DNA of 64,000 nt from Anaerococcus sp. (GTDB lineage: Bacteria > Bacillota > Clostridia > Tissierellales > Peptoniphilaceae): NCBI GenBank assembly GCA_030532385.1, contig JAUNLG010000004.1:1-64000 (forward strand), read 5' to 3'. The notes below the pieces were generated by a model that had not been told where the DNA came from, did not search any database, and saw only the letters and a program-made list of their open reading frames with translations. The stretch's first letter is position 1; each line of letters begins with the position of its first letter. A program made the translations under genes and the position numbers. Below are positions 10,355 through 17,812 of the stretch, piece after piece.

Positions 10355-11005
10355 CTATTTACTCATTTGGTCAAAATAACCTAATTCAACAGCCTTCAAA
10401 ACAGCCTCATATCTGTTACATACTCCTAGTTTAGCATATATATGATTTAGATGATTAGATATAGTTCTTTGAGAGATTTCTAGGTTTTTGGAAATTTCTT
10501 TTATCTCTGATCCAGCTCTAATTAACTTTAATAGTTCCATTTCTCTTGGAGTAAGAATACTAATGACTTCATCGTATTCTCGAAGTTTTAATATATGTCC
10601 ATCTTTATTTATAACTATTTCATTAAAATGATCTGTCCCTGAAGCGATATCTATTAGTGTATAGATAAGAGATTCTTTTGAAATATTTTTTTCAATATAA
10701 CCAGATGCTCCAAGTTCAATAGCTCGAAATTCGTAGATAGGTCTATTATAGTAAGTTAGAAGAACTATCTTTTGCTTAGGACAAATTGATTTGATATCAA
10801 TAGCAACAGAAAAACCAGATTTTTCGGATATATTTTTAAGATCGATCTTAATTAAAATTAAATCATAGAAATTATTTTCTAAAAAACTTTTAATATTATC
10901 AACATCTTTGTAAATGGTTATGTCACTAAATTCATCATGTTGCTCCAACAATGTTTTTAGTCCTAAAGAAAATAACATTTCATCATCAATCAATAGTATT
11001 TTCAT
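10355..11005 (-). CDS. NarL/LuxR-type response regulator with an atypical receiver domain
   Basis: DNA-binding regulator of 216 residues: receiver domain (about 1-120) and LuxR-type helix-turn-helix (about 150-210, LTPREMELLKLI, ISQRTISNHL). The start is the ATG at 11005 with GGAGGAAAA upstream. The acidic pocket D7-D8 and the conserved Lys (YIEK) are present. However, the phospho-acceptor position reads Lys53 (DLILIKIDLK) where the family has Asp. Classical phosphorylation is therefore unlikely, and no histidine kinase lies nearby. It stands directly downstream of the minus-strand precursor peptide genes, so it may control the lanthipeptide locus by ligand binding or dimerisation. Confidence 0.9.
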   Translation of the reverse strand: MKILLIDDEMLFSLGLKTLLEQHDEFSDITIYKDVDNIKSFLENNFYDLILIKIDLKNISEKSGFSVAIDIKSICPKQKIVLLTYYNRPIYEFRAIELGASGYIEKNISKESLIYTLIDIASGTDHFNEIVINKDGHILKLREYDEVISILTPREMELLKLIRAGSEIKEISKNLEISQRTISNHLNHIYAKLGVCNRYEAVLKAVELGYFDQMSK

Positions 11006-11033
11006 TTTTCCTCCTATATTAATACGCAAAGAA

Positions 11034-11068
11034 AACACTCTATGTCTTTGATACGGATATAGAGTGTT
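11034..11068 (-). terminator. Terminator of the lanA1/small membrane peptide unit
   Basis: Ten-base perfect arms AACACTCTAT and ATAGAGTGTT with a 15-base loop. On the minus strand the hairpin is followed by TTCTTT. It lies between the 40-residue membrane peptide and the response regulator, so the regulator is read by read-through or from its own promoter. Confidence 0.75.
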
Positions 11069-11088
11069 TCAAATTTTAATAAAAAAAA

Positions 11089-11211
11089 TTATCGTTTATT
11101 TTTTCTGTTTTTCATTTTTTTGTATATCACAACTGCTATAATGACTATTGTAATAATTATGATAACAGGAGCATAAAACTCTAAAGTTCCTTTAATAGCT
11201 TCTGAATTCAT
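11089..11211 (-). CDS. 40-residue single-helix membrane peptide, candidate lanthipeptide immunity protein
   Basis: Small frame of 40 residues. Its ATG overlaps the stop codon of the precursor peptide (TAATG), so it should be translated by coupling. A short N-terminal stretch (MNSEAIKGTLEFYAP) precedes one hydrophobic helix (about 14-30, rich in Ile/Val) and a strongly basic tail (KKMKNRKNKR). The family is not recognised. Small basic membrane peptides beside bacteriocin genes are often immunity factors, so that role is inferred. It could instead assist export. Confidence 0.65.
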   Translation of the reverse strand: MNSEAIKGTLEFYAPVIIIITIVIIAVVIYKKMKNRKNKR

Positions 11212-11387
11212 TAGCAAGAAACATTATTAGTTGTGCATTCATAAGATCCAGTAAACCATTTTCCACACTTGCCAGCTAAAGTAAGTTGGATAGCTGTTGA
11301 CCAGCCACTACCTGATTTTCCCTCTAATTCTTGGTTTTCTATCTCATAAGATAGAGTTTCGATTGAGTTATTTTCGTCTTTGTTCAT
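11211..11387 (-). CDS. Type II lanthipeptide precursor (LanA1)
   Basis: 58-residue precursor on the strand opposite to lanM, with AAGGAG nine bases before its ATG. The acidic leader (about 1-23) ends in NQELEG. The core begins KSGSGW, resembling the lacticin 481/salivaricin A type start (KGGSGV, KRGSGW). Ser/Thr and Cys are spaced for three regular rings: T36-C41, T46-C51 and T53-C58, each Thr-x4-Cys. The exact leader cleavage point is uncertain (after LEG or after SGSG), since a classical GG is missing. Substrate of the LanM at 1919-4822 by inference. Easily missed because it is short. A coupled membrane peptide gene follows. Confidence 0.88.
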   Translation of the reverse strand: MNKDENNSIETLSYEIENQELEGKSGSGWSTAIQLTLAGKCGKWFTGSYECTTNNVSC

Positions 11388-11408
11388 TGTAGTTCTCCTT
11401 TTAATTTT

Positions 11409-11432
11409 ATTATAGCAAGTTGATCAGGCTTG
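11409..11432 (-). promoter_or_regulatory. Candidate regulated promoter of lanA1
   Basis: On the minus strand, a perfect TATAAT (forward 11409-11414) lies 21 bases upstream of the lanA1 start codon. No good -35 box is found 16-18 bases further upstream. In the spacer lies the imperfect palindrome CAAGcctGATCaaCTTG (forward 11416-11432), which may bind the nearby regulator. The arrangement suggests activator dependence. Confidence 0.4.
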
Positions 11433-11510
11433 TTATATTTATAATTATAGTGCATGTTCATAATAATTGCCATGAGTAAATAGTGCAATATTAGAGAAAA
11501 CTTAGAAGAA

Positions 11511-11717
11511 ATGATGAATGATAACTACAAGGATTTTATAAAAGCACTTGTGAGCATAGAAAAAGGCATTAATGATGAAAAGGCACTTGAAGAAGTGTAT
11601 GTTTTATATATGAACAATGACACAACAGGTCCACTAAGTGATGACTTTGACTATATGATTGATGAGATGAAAGAACAAGGAAAGATTGTTGAAAATACTA
11701 ATAATATTGAAGAATAG
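11511..11717 (+). CDS. Small acidic protein of conjugative-element type, function unknown
   Basis: 68-residue hydrophilic protein (MMNDNYKDFIKALVSIEKG, later DEKALEEVYVLYMNND). I recall similar small proteins next to single-strand-binding-like genes in Tn1549/CTn-type conjugative elements, but cannot name the family. The ribosome-binding site is weak. The same frame continues after the TAG as the decayed OB-fold gene described next, so the two may be neighbours from the same lost element. It is a remnant of mobile DNA between the two lanthipeptide precursors. Confidence 0.5.
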   Translation: MMNDNYKDFIKALVSIEKGINDEKALEEVYVLYMNNDTTGPLSDDFDYMIDEMKEQGKIVENTNNIEE

Positions 11718-12122
11718 GATGACTTAATAAATTTAGTTGGCAATATAGCTGGGAAAGTAGAAAATCTTGAAAGAGAAAATGCTAATGGAGAAAAGTTCAA
11801 AGTAAGTAACTTTTCTCTTGTTTCAAAAGATGATAATGGGAATAAAGTTTATACCAATTGTTCATCCTATGGAGATAAGACAAAAGATTTAGAGAATCTA
11901 AAACAAGGAGATTTTGTTAAAATCTTCGGACAAGTAAAAACAAACATTGATTATAACGGAAAGGAACATAATAATGTTCGTATTTTGTCTTCTAAGCTAT
12001 TAAAAGCAAAAGAACAAGTAAAGAGTCAAGACAAGGATAAAAAGACCATAGCAAAGGAACAGAGAGATAAATATCGGCAGTCTTCGGACTGCCTTTATTA
12101 TTTTAACTTTAATACATATTAA
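11718..12122 (+). pseudogene. Remnant of a single-stranded-DNA-binding-like (OB-fold) gene from a conjugative element
   Basis: Open stretch that follows the TAG at 11715-11717 in the same frame and has no start codon of its own. It translates to LINLVGNIAGKVENL, then FSLVSKDDNGNKVYTN, LKQGDFVKIFGQV and NNVRILSSKLLKAKEQ. This is the OB-fold layout of SSB-like proteins of conjugative transposons. The C-terminal end after about 12065 runs into a terminator hairpin and looks like foreign sequence. With no start and a replaced tail it is considered decayed. Confidence 0.6.
12076..12104 (+). terminator. Rho-independent terminator with UUCG tetraloop
   Basis: GGCAGTC-TTCG-GACTGCC followed by TTTATTATTTT. 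The stem is perfect over seven pairs. It would separate the conjugative-element remnant from the lanA2 promoter. Confidence 0.85.
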
Positions 12123-12142
12123 GTAAATATTTAATTCGGGTA

Positions 12143-12193
12143 TTGATTTATTATGTATAACAGTGTAAAATGTACTTGTACATTAAGTACATT
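12143..12193 (+). promoter_or_regulatory. lanA2 promoter with overlapping palindromic operator
   Basis: TTGATT (12143-12148) and TAAAAT (12166-12171) are 17 bases apart. Immediately over the -10 and the start region lies AATGTACTT-N7-AAGTACATT (12169-12193), a perfect inverted repeat with nine-base arms. It is a likely repressor operator, most plausibly for the GntR regulator encoded 340 bases downstream. Start of lanA2 is at 12259. Confidence 0.6.
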
Positions 12194-12258
12194 GATAAGG
12201 TACTCGTTCCAACATGCTATTATTTGAACACAATAAAAAATAAGGAAGGTAACTGCAC

Positions 12259-12456
12259 ATGAAAAAAAATAAAGAAGTTGATTTTGAAGAATTAAAAAGA
12301 CTTGCTGCATATGGAGGATATGATGATAAAAATCAAAGCGAACCACAGTCTGTAAGCGCAATAGTAAGTGCTACTGTAAAAGTGTGTTTACCAGCACTTT
12401 CTGCTGTAACTACATTTTTCTCATGTAATAAATCTTGCAGTTGGGGCTGCAAATAG
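12259..12456 (+). CDS. Type II lanthipeptide precursor (LanA2), two-peptide beta-like
   Basis: 65-residue precursor preceded by AAGGAAGG. The leader (EVDFEELKRLAAYGG) ends in a Gly-Gly at 19-20, the expected LanT C39 site. The following segment YDDKNQSEPQ resembles the short linker that a second protease trims in lichenicidin/cytolysin-type peptides. The remaining core is rich in Ser/Thr/Val/Ala, with Cys43, Cys56, Cys60 and Cys64 (VCLPAL, SCNKSC, WGCK). It differs completely from LanA1, as the partners of two-component lantibiotics do. It is followed by the GntR-ABC genes and the truncated LanM2, which may have been its dedicated enzyme. Confidence 0.87.
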   Translation: MKKNKEVDFEELKRLAAYGGYDDKNQSEPQSVSAIVSATVKVCLPALSAVTTFFSCNKSCSWGCK

Positions 12457-12532
12457 ACATTTACTTATATAATCATTAAACTTAGCTAAAAGAACGAGCA
12501 TCTTTATTCTTTTATTTATATGGAGGTAGGCG

Positions 12533-12928
12533 TTGGAAATACTTATAAGTTATCAGTCTAAAGACCCTATATATATTCAAATAGTATCACAAATTAAAAA
12601 ACTTGTATTAGACGGAAGATTAAAACCTGGTAATAGTATTCCAGCAATGAGAACTTTAGCTAAAGATTTAAATGTCAGTGTCATAACTGTTCAAAAAGCA
12701 TATGAAATATTACGTGATGAAGGCTTTTTAAACACGGTCGTAGGAAAAGGTACATTTGTAGAAATGCCTGAGATTCATGATTTAAAAATTAATCAAAGAG
12801 AAAATCTCATTACGAAAATTGATGAAACAATAAAATTTGCATATATTAATGGTTTTAGTTCGGATGAATTTCTAGACTTAGTAAATCATCAAATTAAGTC
12901 TTTTGATGATATGAGAAAGGAGAAATAA
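12533..12928 (+). CDS. GntR-family regulator, YtrA subfamily
   Basis: 131-residue repressor-type protein with an N-terminal winged helix (about 8-75: YIQIVSQIKKLVLDGRLKPG, MRTLAKDLNVSVITVQKAYE, VGKGTFV) and a short C-terminal dimerisation helix, the layout of the YtrA subgroup. The start is TTG at 12533, supported by GGAGG six bases upstream. The stop overlaps the next ATG (TAATG), so it is co-translated with the ABC exporter, the usual ytr-type arrangement. Probable target: the GTAC palindrome before lanA2, and perhaps its own promoter. The signal may be cell-envelope stress or the peptide product. Confidence 0.92.
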   Translation: MEILISYQSKDPIYIQIVSQIKKLVLDGRLKPGNSIPAMRTLAKDLNVSVITVQKAYEILRDEGFLNTVVGKGTFVEMPEIHDLKINQRENLITKIDETIKFAYINGFSSDEFLDLVNHQIKSFDDMRKEK

Positions 12929-13794
12929 TGGATAAGATATTAGAAGTTAAAAATTTAGAAAAATCATATCCAAATAACGGATTTAAATTAAATAAAATAA
13001 ATTTCAATGTAGCTAAAGGTTCTATAGTAGGAATTATAGGGGAAAACGGATCTGGTAAAACTACTACTTTGAATTTAATTTTAGGATTGAAATCCAAAGA
13101 TGGTGGAGCTGTTGAAATATTTGGTAGAGAATTTAATATAGATGATATAGATATAAAAGAAAAGATCGGTGTATCTTTTGATGAGATTTACCTACCGACC
13201 AATCTAAATGCTAAAGAAATTTCAAAAATATACAAAAATATATACCAAGGTTGGGATGAAAAATATTTTTTTAGTAGTTTAAATAATTTTGGAATTGATA
13301 AGGTAAAAAAGATTGGGGATTATTCAAAAGGGATGCAAAAAATGTTATCCATAGTAATAGCCATGTCTCATGCACCTGATTTACTAATCTTAGATGAACC
13401 CACAAGTTCACTAGACCCTGTAAAAAGAAGTGAAGTTTTAGGAAAGTTTCAAGAATTTATCGAAAATGGAGATCGTTCAATAGTTTTTTCTAGTCATATT
13501 ACTACCGGCATAGAGCATATTTGTGACTATGTAGTTTTTATAAACAAGGGAAATTTAATATTCACGAGTCCGACAATTGAGCTCTTGTACGAAAATTGCA
13601 TTGTTAGATGTACATCTGAAAGTTTTAATAAACTAAATAAATCAAATACAATAGCTTATTTACAAAAAAATAACCAAGTAATTGTTTTGTTGAAATCAAG
13701 AGATGACTTAGATAAATCTATTGATAATATTATAATAGAAAATCCGACACTTGAAGAAATTATGAATATATATTCTAAAGGTACTATATTATGA
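12928..13794 (+). CDS. ABC transporter ATPase of YtrB/LanF type
   Basis: 288-residue ATP-binding subunit with Walker A GENGSGKTT (about 38-46), a degenerate signature YSKGMQKM and Walker B LLILDEPTSSLDP. The C-terminal 70 residues form the extra domain seen in drug- and lantibiotic-exporter ATPases. The gene is coupled to the regulator upstream and overlaps the permease downstream by four bases. In this setting it probably powers a LanFEG-like immunity exporter, though one of its two permease genes is broken. Confidence 0.92.
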   Translation: MDKILEVKNLEKSYPNNGFKLNKINFNVAKGSIVGIIGENGSGKTTTLNLILGLKSKDGGAVEIFGREFNIDDIDIKEKIGVSFDEIYLPTNLNAKEISKIYKNIYQGWDEKYFFSSLNNFGIDKVKKIGDYSKGMQKMLSIVIAMSHAPDLLILDEPTSSLDPVKRSEVLGKFQEFIENGDRSIVFSSHITTGIEHICDYVVFINKGNLIFTSPTIELLYENCIVRCTSESFNKLNKSNTIAYLQKNNQVIVLLKSRDDLDKSIDNIIIENPTLEEIMNIYSKGTIL

Positions 13795-14442
13795 TGGGAT
13801 TAATAAAAAAAGATTTAATGGTATCTGGATTTAAATTAAAGCACATGTTAGTATTTTTAATACTTATTACAGCTCTGTTCTTTCTTGAAATCACAAGAGA
13901 ATATATTCCGCTTATTTCTTATGGCTTTATGTTATTTGCTCCTATTATTGTCTTTTTAAGCATATCGAATTATATGGAAAATGATGATTACAAAACTGAA
14001 ATTCTTTTTCCTATAAAAAAAAAGAACAATAGTAACCGCTAGATTTCTAGAATATTTTATTATATCTTTAATGTGCATTACATTAATATATGTAATGGTG
14101 TATGTAAAACAGGTATTTGATAAAATGCAATTTAGAGATCATCAAATAAATTTATTAGCAACGGGTATTGGAATGACTCTCATATATGGCGGATTGGTAC
14201 TGTGTATGATGTTTGCAATTGGGCAAAATCATATTAAGGAAATAGGGATTGCAGCTTTCATATTTACCTTAATTCCTGTAAGGGTGTTTATGGAAATAGT
14301 AAAAAAATCTCTCGGTTTAACCAATGTTTTTGATTTTTATAGCTACACCAATATGATATTCGCTTTTATCTCTTTTGCTATAGTATTTTATCTAATATCA
14401 TATTTAGCGTCTATACTAATTTTTTTAAAAAAAGAATATTAA
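13791..14442 (+). pseudogene. ABC-2-type permease split by a frameshift in an A9 run
   Basis: Membrane subunit of the neighbouring ATPase. The first part (13791-14042) has two helices and ends at IKKKNNSNR. The second part (from about 14023, in another frame) continues as RTIVTARFLEYFIISLMC and holds four more helices up to 14442. Frames join in the nine-A run at 14015-14023; eight A would restore one protein of about 216 residues. It could be a true inactivation, a phase-variable tract, a slippery site or a sequencing slip. It resembles the ABC2_membrane_5 group that pairs with YtrB-like ATPases. Confidence 0.8.
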
Positions 14443-14456
14443 ATTAAGGAGGGTAT

Positions 14457-15053
14457 ATGAGGGGATTGTTTTCGTATTACATTAAGCTTTCAAAGAGAAA
14501 ATTTCTCTTATTTATGTCTTTACTAATAATAGTAATTTTGATTAGTATGTTTGAATCTGCTCATGAGTTGGTGTTATTGTATTTAGGATTTTTACCTACT
14601 ATATTACTTGCGTATAGTAATGATCAAAAAAACAAAAAAATTATATTCGAAAGATTGATCCCTGTCAATATTAGAAATATAATTACAACTCAGTATTTAG
14701 TAATAATTCTTTATTCGTTGATAGGATTTTTGTTATCCTTACTTTATTTACTAATCTTAAAGTATTTGGATGTTAATCTTAACTTTAACGAACAAATCAC
14801 CAATATAAAGATAATAATGTTGTTTTCAATAAATCTAAATATATCGATATTAATAAACTCATTAATTAAGAAAAAAATGTTTAAAATTTTTGCTTTTGCA
14901 ATACCAATGTTTCAAGTATTAATTACATTTAATGATAAAACAAATCTCTTTTCACAGAAAAGTGTGGATGCATATAATGTTATTGTAACCATACTATATA
15001 TATTAATATCTTTACCTATATCACATAGATTATACAAGAATTATTGGAAGTGA
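14457..15053 (+). CDS. Second ABC-2-like permease of the immunity-type exporter
   Basis: 198-residue protein with about six hydrophobic helices (30-40, 42-57, 80-105, 117-135, 143-160, 175-192) and basic cytosolic ends. GGAGGG stands before the ATG. It follows the broken permease in the same direction and most likely forms the transporter with it and the ATPase at 12928-13794. No specific family motif is visible, so the assignment rests on topology and position. Confidence 0.75.
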   Translation: MRGLFSYYIKLSKRKFLLFMSLLIIVILISMFESAHELVLLYLGFLPTILLAYSNDQKNKKIIFERLIPVNIRNIITTQYLVIILYSLIGFLLSLLYLLILKYLDVNLNFNEQITNIKIIMLFSINLNISILINSLIKKKMFKIFAFAIPMFQVLITFNDKTNLFSQKSVDAYNVIVTILYILISLPISHRLYKNYWK

Positions 15054-15115
15054 TTTTAAAAAATACTATAATTTGAATTTTGTTTATTATAGGAGATAAA
15101 AATATAGGACATAAA

Positions 15116-16360
15116 ATGAAAAATGAAAAAATATCAGAAATTATATATTCGACAAATTTAATACAAAGGCTTATTAATTATTTTAAACTTGATGTTAGTA
15201 TAAATGAATTAATAATATCAAAGGGTATATATGAGAGTATTATTTATAAAAATATATTTTATAATATTTACGAAATATTAGAGCCTATACTCGTAGATCA
15301 ATTTAACTCCATGTATGACCAAGATAATAATAATTTTAAATTTAGGGAAAATTTGTTATCTTTTATTATGATTATAGAGAACGAGAGATATATAAATCTC
15401 TTATTTAGAAATTACCCTGTTTTAGAAAATATTTTCTCCATAACAATACAAGATATTATTAATTTGATTAACGAAATTTATACAAACTACCAAGCTGATA
15501 AATGCGAATTAAACAGTATATTCAATCAAAACTTTGGGTCCATAACCGATATTCAGCTCGGAGTTGGAGATAGGCATAATAATAAAAGTGTAGCTAAAGT
15601 TAAGTTTATCACTGGAGAGCTTTTCTATAAACCAAAAAAATTGCTTACGGACCAATTGTTTAATGAATATTTGGAATTTATGGAAAATCACAATGTTTCA
15701 CAATTCAAAAAAGTAAACTCTTTAATTAAAAATAACTACGCATGGAAAGAGGTAATTAAATGTAGTCAATATTTATCGATTAATGAGGCAATGGAATATT
15801 ACTATCGATCAGGAATTATTCTATCAATTATTACTTGTCTTAGAGGAACTGACATACACTATGAAAATATTATTGTATCAAATGGTTATCCTACAGTCAT
15901 AGATACAGAAACAATAATATCTCCTACTAAGATAGAAAATATTAAAATAGATAATGGGAAAGATTTATCCCTTAGTGTATTATCGACAGCTTTGCTACCA
16001 ATAAAGGATAACCTTTATGATATAAATGTATGTGGGCTATTTCCAAAAGAAGATATTTCTAAATCTATCTATTACTATGAGCTAAATCAAGATGATGATA
16101 ACGGATTTAGTTACGAAAAGAAAGCGGTGAAAATGGATATTGGTTATAACGGAGTTTACGTAAATAATAAACTTGTTAATCCTAACATAGTAAAAGAATA
16201 TCTAGTATCTGGATTTAAAGATGGCATGCATGCTATATACTCTAACAAAAAAGAATTTTTAGATATACTAGGGTCTGAAAAGTATGAGGATTTATTTATT
16301 AGACATATTTTGAGAGGAACACAAGTATATTATACATTTTTAAGAGAAGAATATCTTTAA
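15116..16360 (+). pseudogene. Second LanM, truncated inside the dehydratase domain
   Basis: LanM-type sequence with the dehydratase signatures GDRHNN, FYKPKKL, GTDIHYEN and VIDTETI. The homology ends at RGTQVYYTFLRE, the equivalent of RNTNTYSQLLE at about residue 470 of the first LanM. The last codons (EYL, stop) belong to a transposase remnant that starts at about 16347. The rest of the dehydratase and the whole LanC cyclase are missing (about 414 residues against more than 900). The start is taken at the ATG at 15116; the upstream AGGAGA and AGGAC leave it uncertain. It was probably the LanA2 enzyme and is likely inactive now. Confidence 0.9.
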
Positions 16361-16572
16361 GGGAATATAGTGTTTAGTAAATTAGCAAAAGCCTTAGAAG
16401 AATATATAAAATATTACAATTAAGAAAGAATAAAAAAAGCTAGGATATTTATCTTTAGTGGAATATAGAGAAAAATATATATCATAAAAATTTTATCCCT
16501 AGGGGTAAAAGGCAATAAAAAACACCAGAACTAGTATAAGTACTAGTCCTGATGTTAGGTCTAACTTTATGG
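16347..16572 (+). mobile_element. IS3-type transposase remnant, copy A
   Basis: Translates to NIVFSKLAKALEEYIKYY and then LGYLSLVEYREKY-like text in broken frames, the C-terminal end of an IS3-family OrfB. It is nearly identical to 59375-59603. Both copies share the in-frame stop in atatctttaaggg. It ends with a terminator-like hairpin (aaCACCAG-AACTAGTA-taag-TACTAGT-CCTGatg). It fuses to the truncated LanM and forms the right edge of the AT-rich island. Confidence 0.75.
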
Positions 16573-16602
16573 GATTAGCTTAAGATTTTGCTAGTTTTTT
16601 GT

Positions 16603-17253
16603 TTAATCTAGCCTATAATCTCCTATATTTTCAAGACTTAGGTCAGCGATTTTTTTAATCTCTTCCCACTCTCTTTGGTTATAAGGAAAATCCTTTATAC
16701 CAACAGTCCTTATTCCCTCATTTTTGGCAGCTTTTATTGCATAAAGGGCATCATCAAAAAGCGTTATTTCTTTTGGATCAAGGCCGTGTTTTTTTATGCT
16801 ATATTGCCAAAACTCTTTGGAATCTTTCTTGTGGTTAACAATATCTGGTGTGGCAAAAAAGTCGAAGTAATCATAGATACCCAGCCTTTTTAGGGCAGCT
16901 TCTAGGTACTTATAGTCTGTTGAGGAGGCTATGGACATGGCTATGCCCTTATCTTTGACTTTCTTTAGGAAGTCTTTGACTCCTTTTTTACTTTCTAGCT
17001 CATAAAAATAGGCGTTTTCTATAGTTTTTTTATAATGGTTATAGACTTCTTCTCCTGTCATATCTTTGGCCACCCTATCAGCTATAAAATAGCACATTTC
17101 TTCAAAGGGAAGGGCTTCAAGATGACCTTTTTCTTCATGGCTAAAGTCATTCATAGAAAAATTATACTTAGAAAATATTGACTTTGTTGTTTGGGCCCAT
17201 ATGTGCATGGAAGCAAGTAAAGTTCCATCTACATCAAATAATATTGCTTTCAT
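16603..17253 (-). CDS. HAD-superfamily phosphatase (beta-phosphoglucomutase/phosphatase-like)
   Basis: 216-residue cytosolic hydrolase. Motif I is FDVDGT with the nucleophile Asp7 and Asp9. A helical cap domain follows (about 15-85), then motif II (SIASSTDYKY), Lys of motif III near KKDSKEFW, and motif IV FDDALYAIKAAKNEG. The subtype suggests a small phospho-sugar or nucleotide as substrate; it cannot be fixed from sequence alone. It is the first core gene after the island and shares a two-base gap with the secreted protein gene upstream of it, so the two are probably co-transcribed. Confidence 0.88.
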   Translation of the reverse strand: MKAILFDVDGTLLASMHIWAQTTKSIFSKYNFSMNDFSHEEKGHLEALPFEEMCYFIADRVAKDMTGEEVYNHYKKTIENAYFYELESKKGVKDFLKKVKDKGIAMSIASSTDYKYLEAALKRLGIYDYFDFFATPDIVNHKKDSKEFWQYSIKKHGLDPKEITLFDDALYAIKAAKNEGIRTVGIKDFPYNQREWEEIKKIADLSLENIGDYRLD

Positions 17254-17254
17254 A

Positions 17255-17812
17255 TTAATTCCTATTTGGGTAGGCTCTAGTATAGCCTAAGTCTTCTGCT
17301 TCCTTTATTGAAGCAAAGTAAGTTACATTTTGAATAGATATTTTTTTATAGTCAGGTGATGAGGCCAGGTGGTATTTTCCTGTCATCCTATTTCCTTTAA
17401 TTACTCCATCTGTGGCGTCAGCCTCGTAGGTATTTCCTAGTTTTTTGACTATGTGGGATTTTTGGCCTGTTTTTTCTAATGACCCTTCAGGGAATTTGAA
17501 TTTAGGATTACTTTCTTGGTTTTTGCTAGTAGAATCCTTGTTTCCTGCTTGGTCTTTATCCTCTTTGGAGGAGGTATCTTCATTATTTTTGCTAAGATTT
17601 TCCTTTTCTACTTGGTCCTTATCTTCTTTAGGCTTAGGATCTTCATTATCTTTATCAGGCTTAGGCTTAAGCAGGTCATCTAGGTTTGAATCATCATAAT
17701 ATACTATATCTAGGGAATAATCATCTGTTTGATCTTCTTTTTGGGCAAGGCTAGTTCCTAAGAGGGGAAAAATCAAAAGGCTTAGGACCAAGGCTATTTT
17801 TCTTTTCTTCAT
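17255..17812 (-). CDS. Secreted protein with low-complexity linker and C-terminal sunset domain
   Basis: 185 residues. A signal peptide covers about 1-24 (basic start, LVLSLLIFPLLG, cleavage after SLA). A charged stretch of Lys/Asp/Glu/Asn/Ser repeats follows (about 30-105: PKPDKDNEDPK, SSKEDKDQAG). The C-terminal 60 residues match the sunset domain, found at the end of exported nucleases and other surface proteins (IKGNRMTGKYHL, SIKEAEDLGYTRAYPN). No catalytic domain is seen, so the function is unknown. Confidence 0.85.
   Translation of the reverse strand: MKKRKIALVLSLLIFPLLGTSLAQKEDQTDDYSLDIVYYDDSNLDDLLKPKPDKDNEDPKPKEDKDQVEKENLSKNNEDTSSKEDKDQAGNKDSTSKNQESNPKFKFPEGSLEKTGQKSHIVKKLGNTYEADATDGVIKGNRMTGKYHLASSPDYKKISIQNVTYFASIKEAEDLGYTRAYPNRN

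Noticed and set aside
12131-12361. Minus-strand frame across the lanA2 region as a gene
   Set aside because: It lies opposite the lanA2 promoter, operator and leader, has no ribosome-binding site and its translation is not protein-like.
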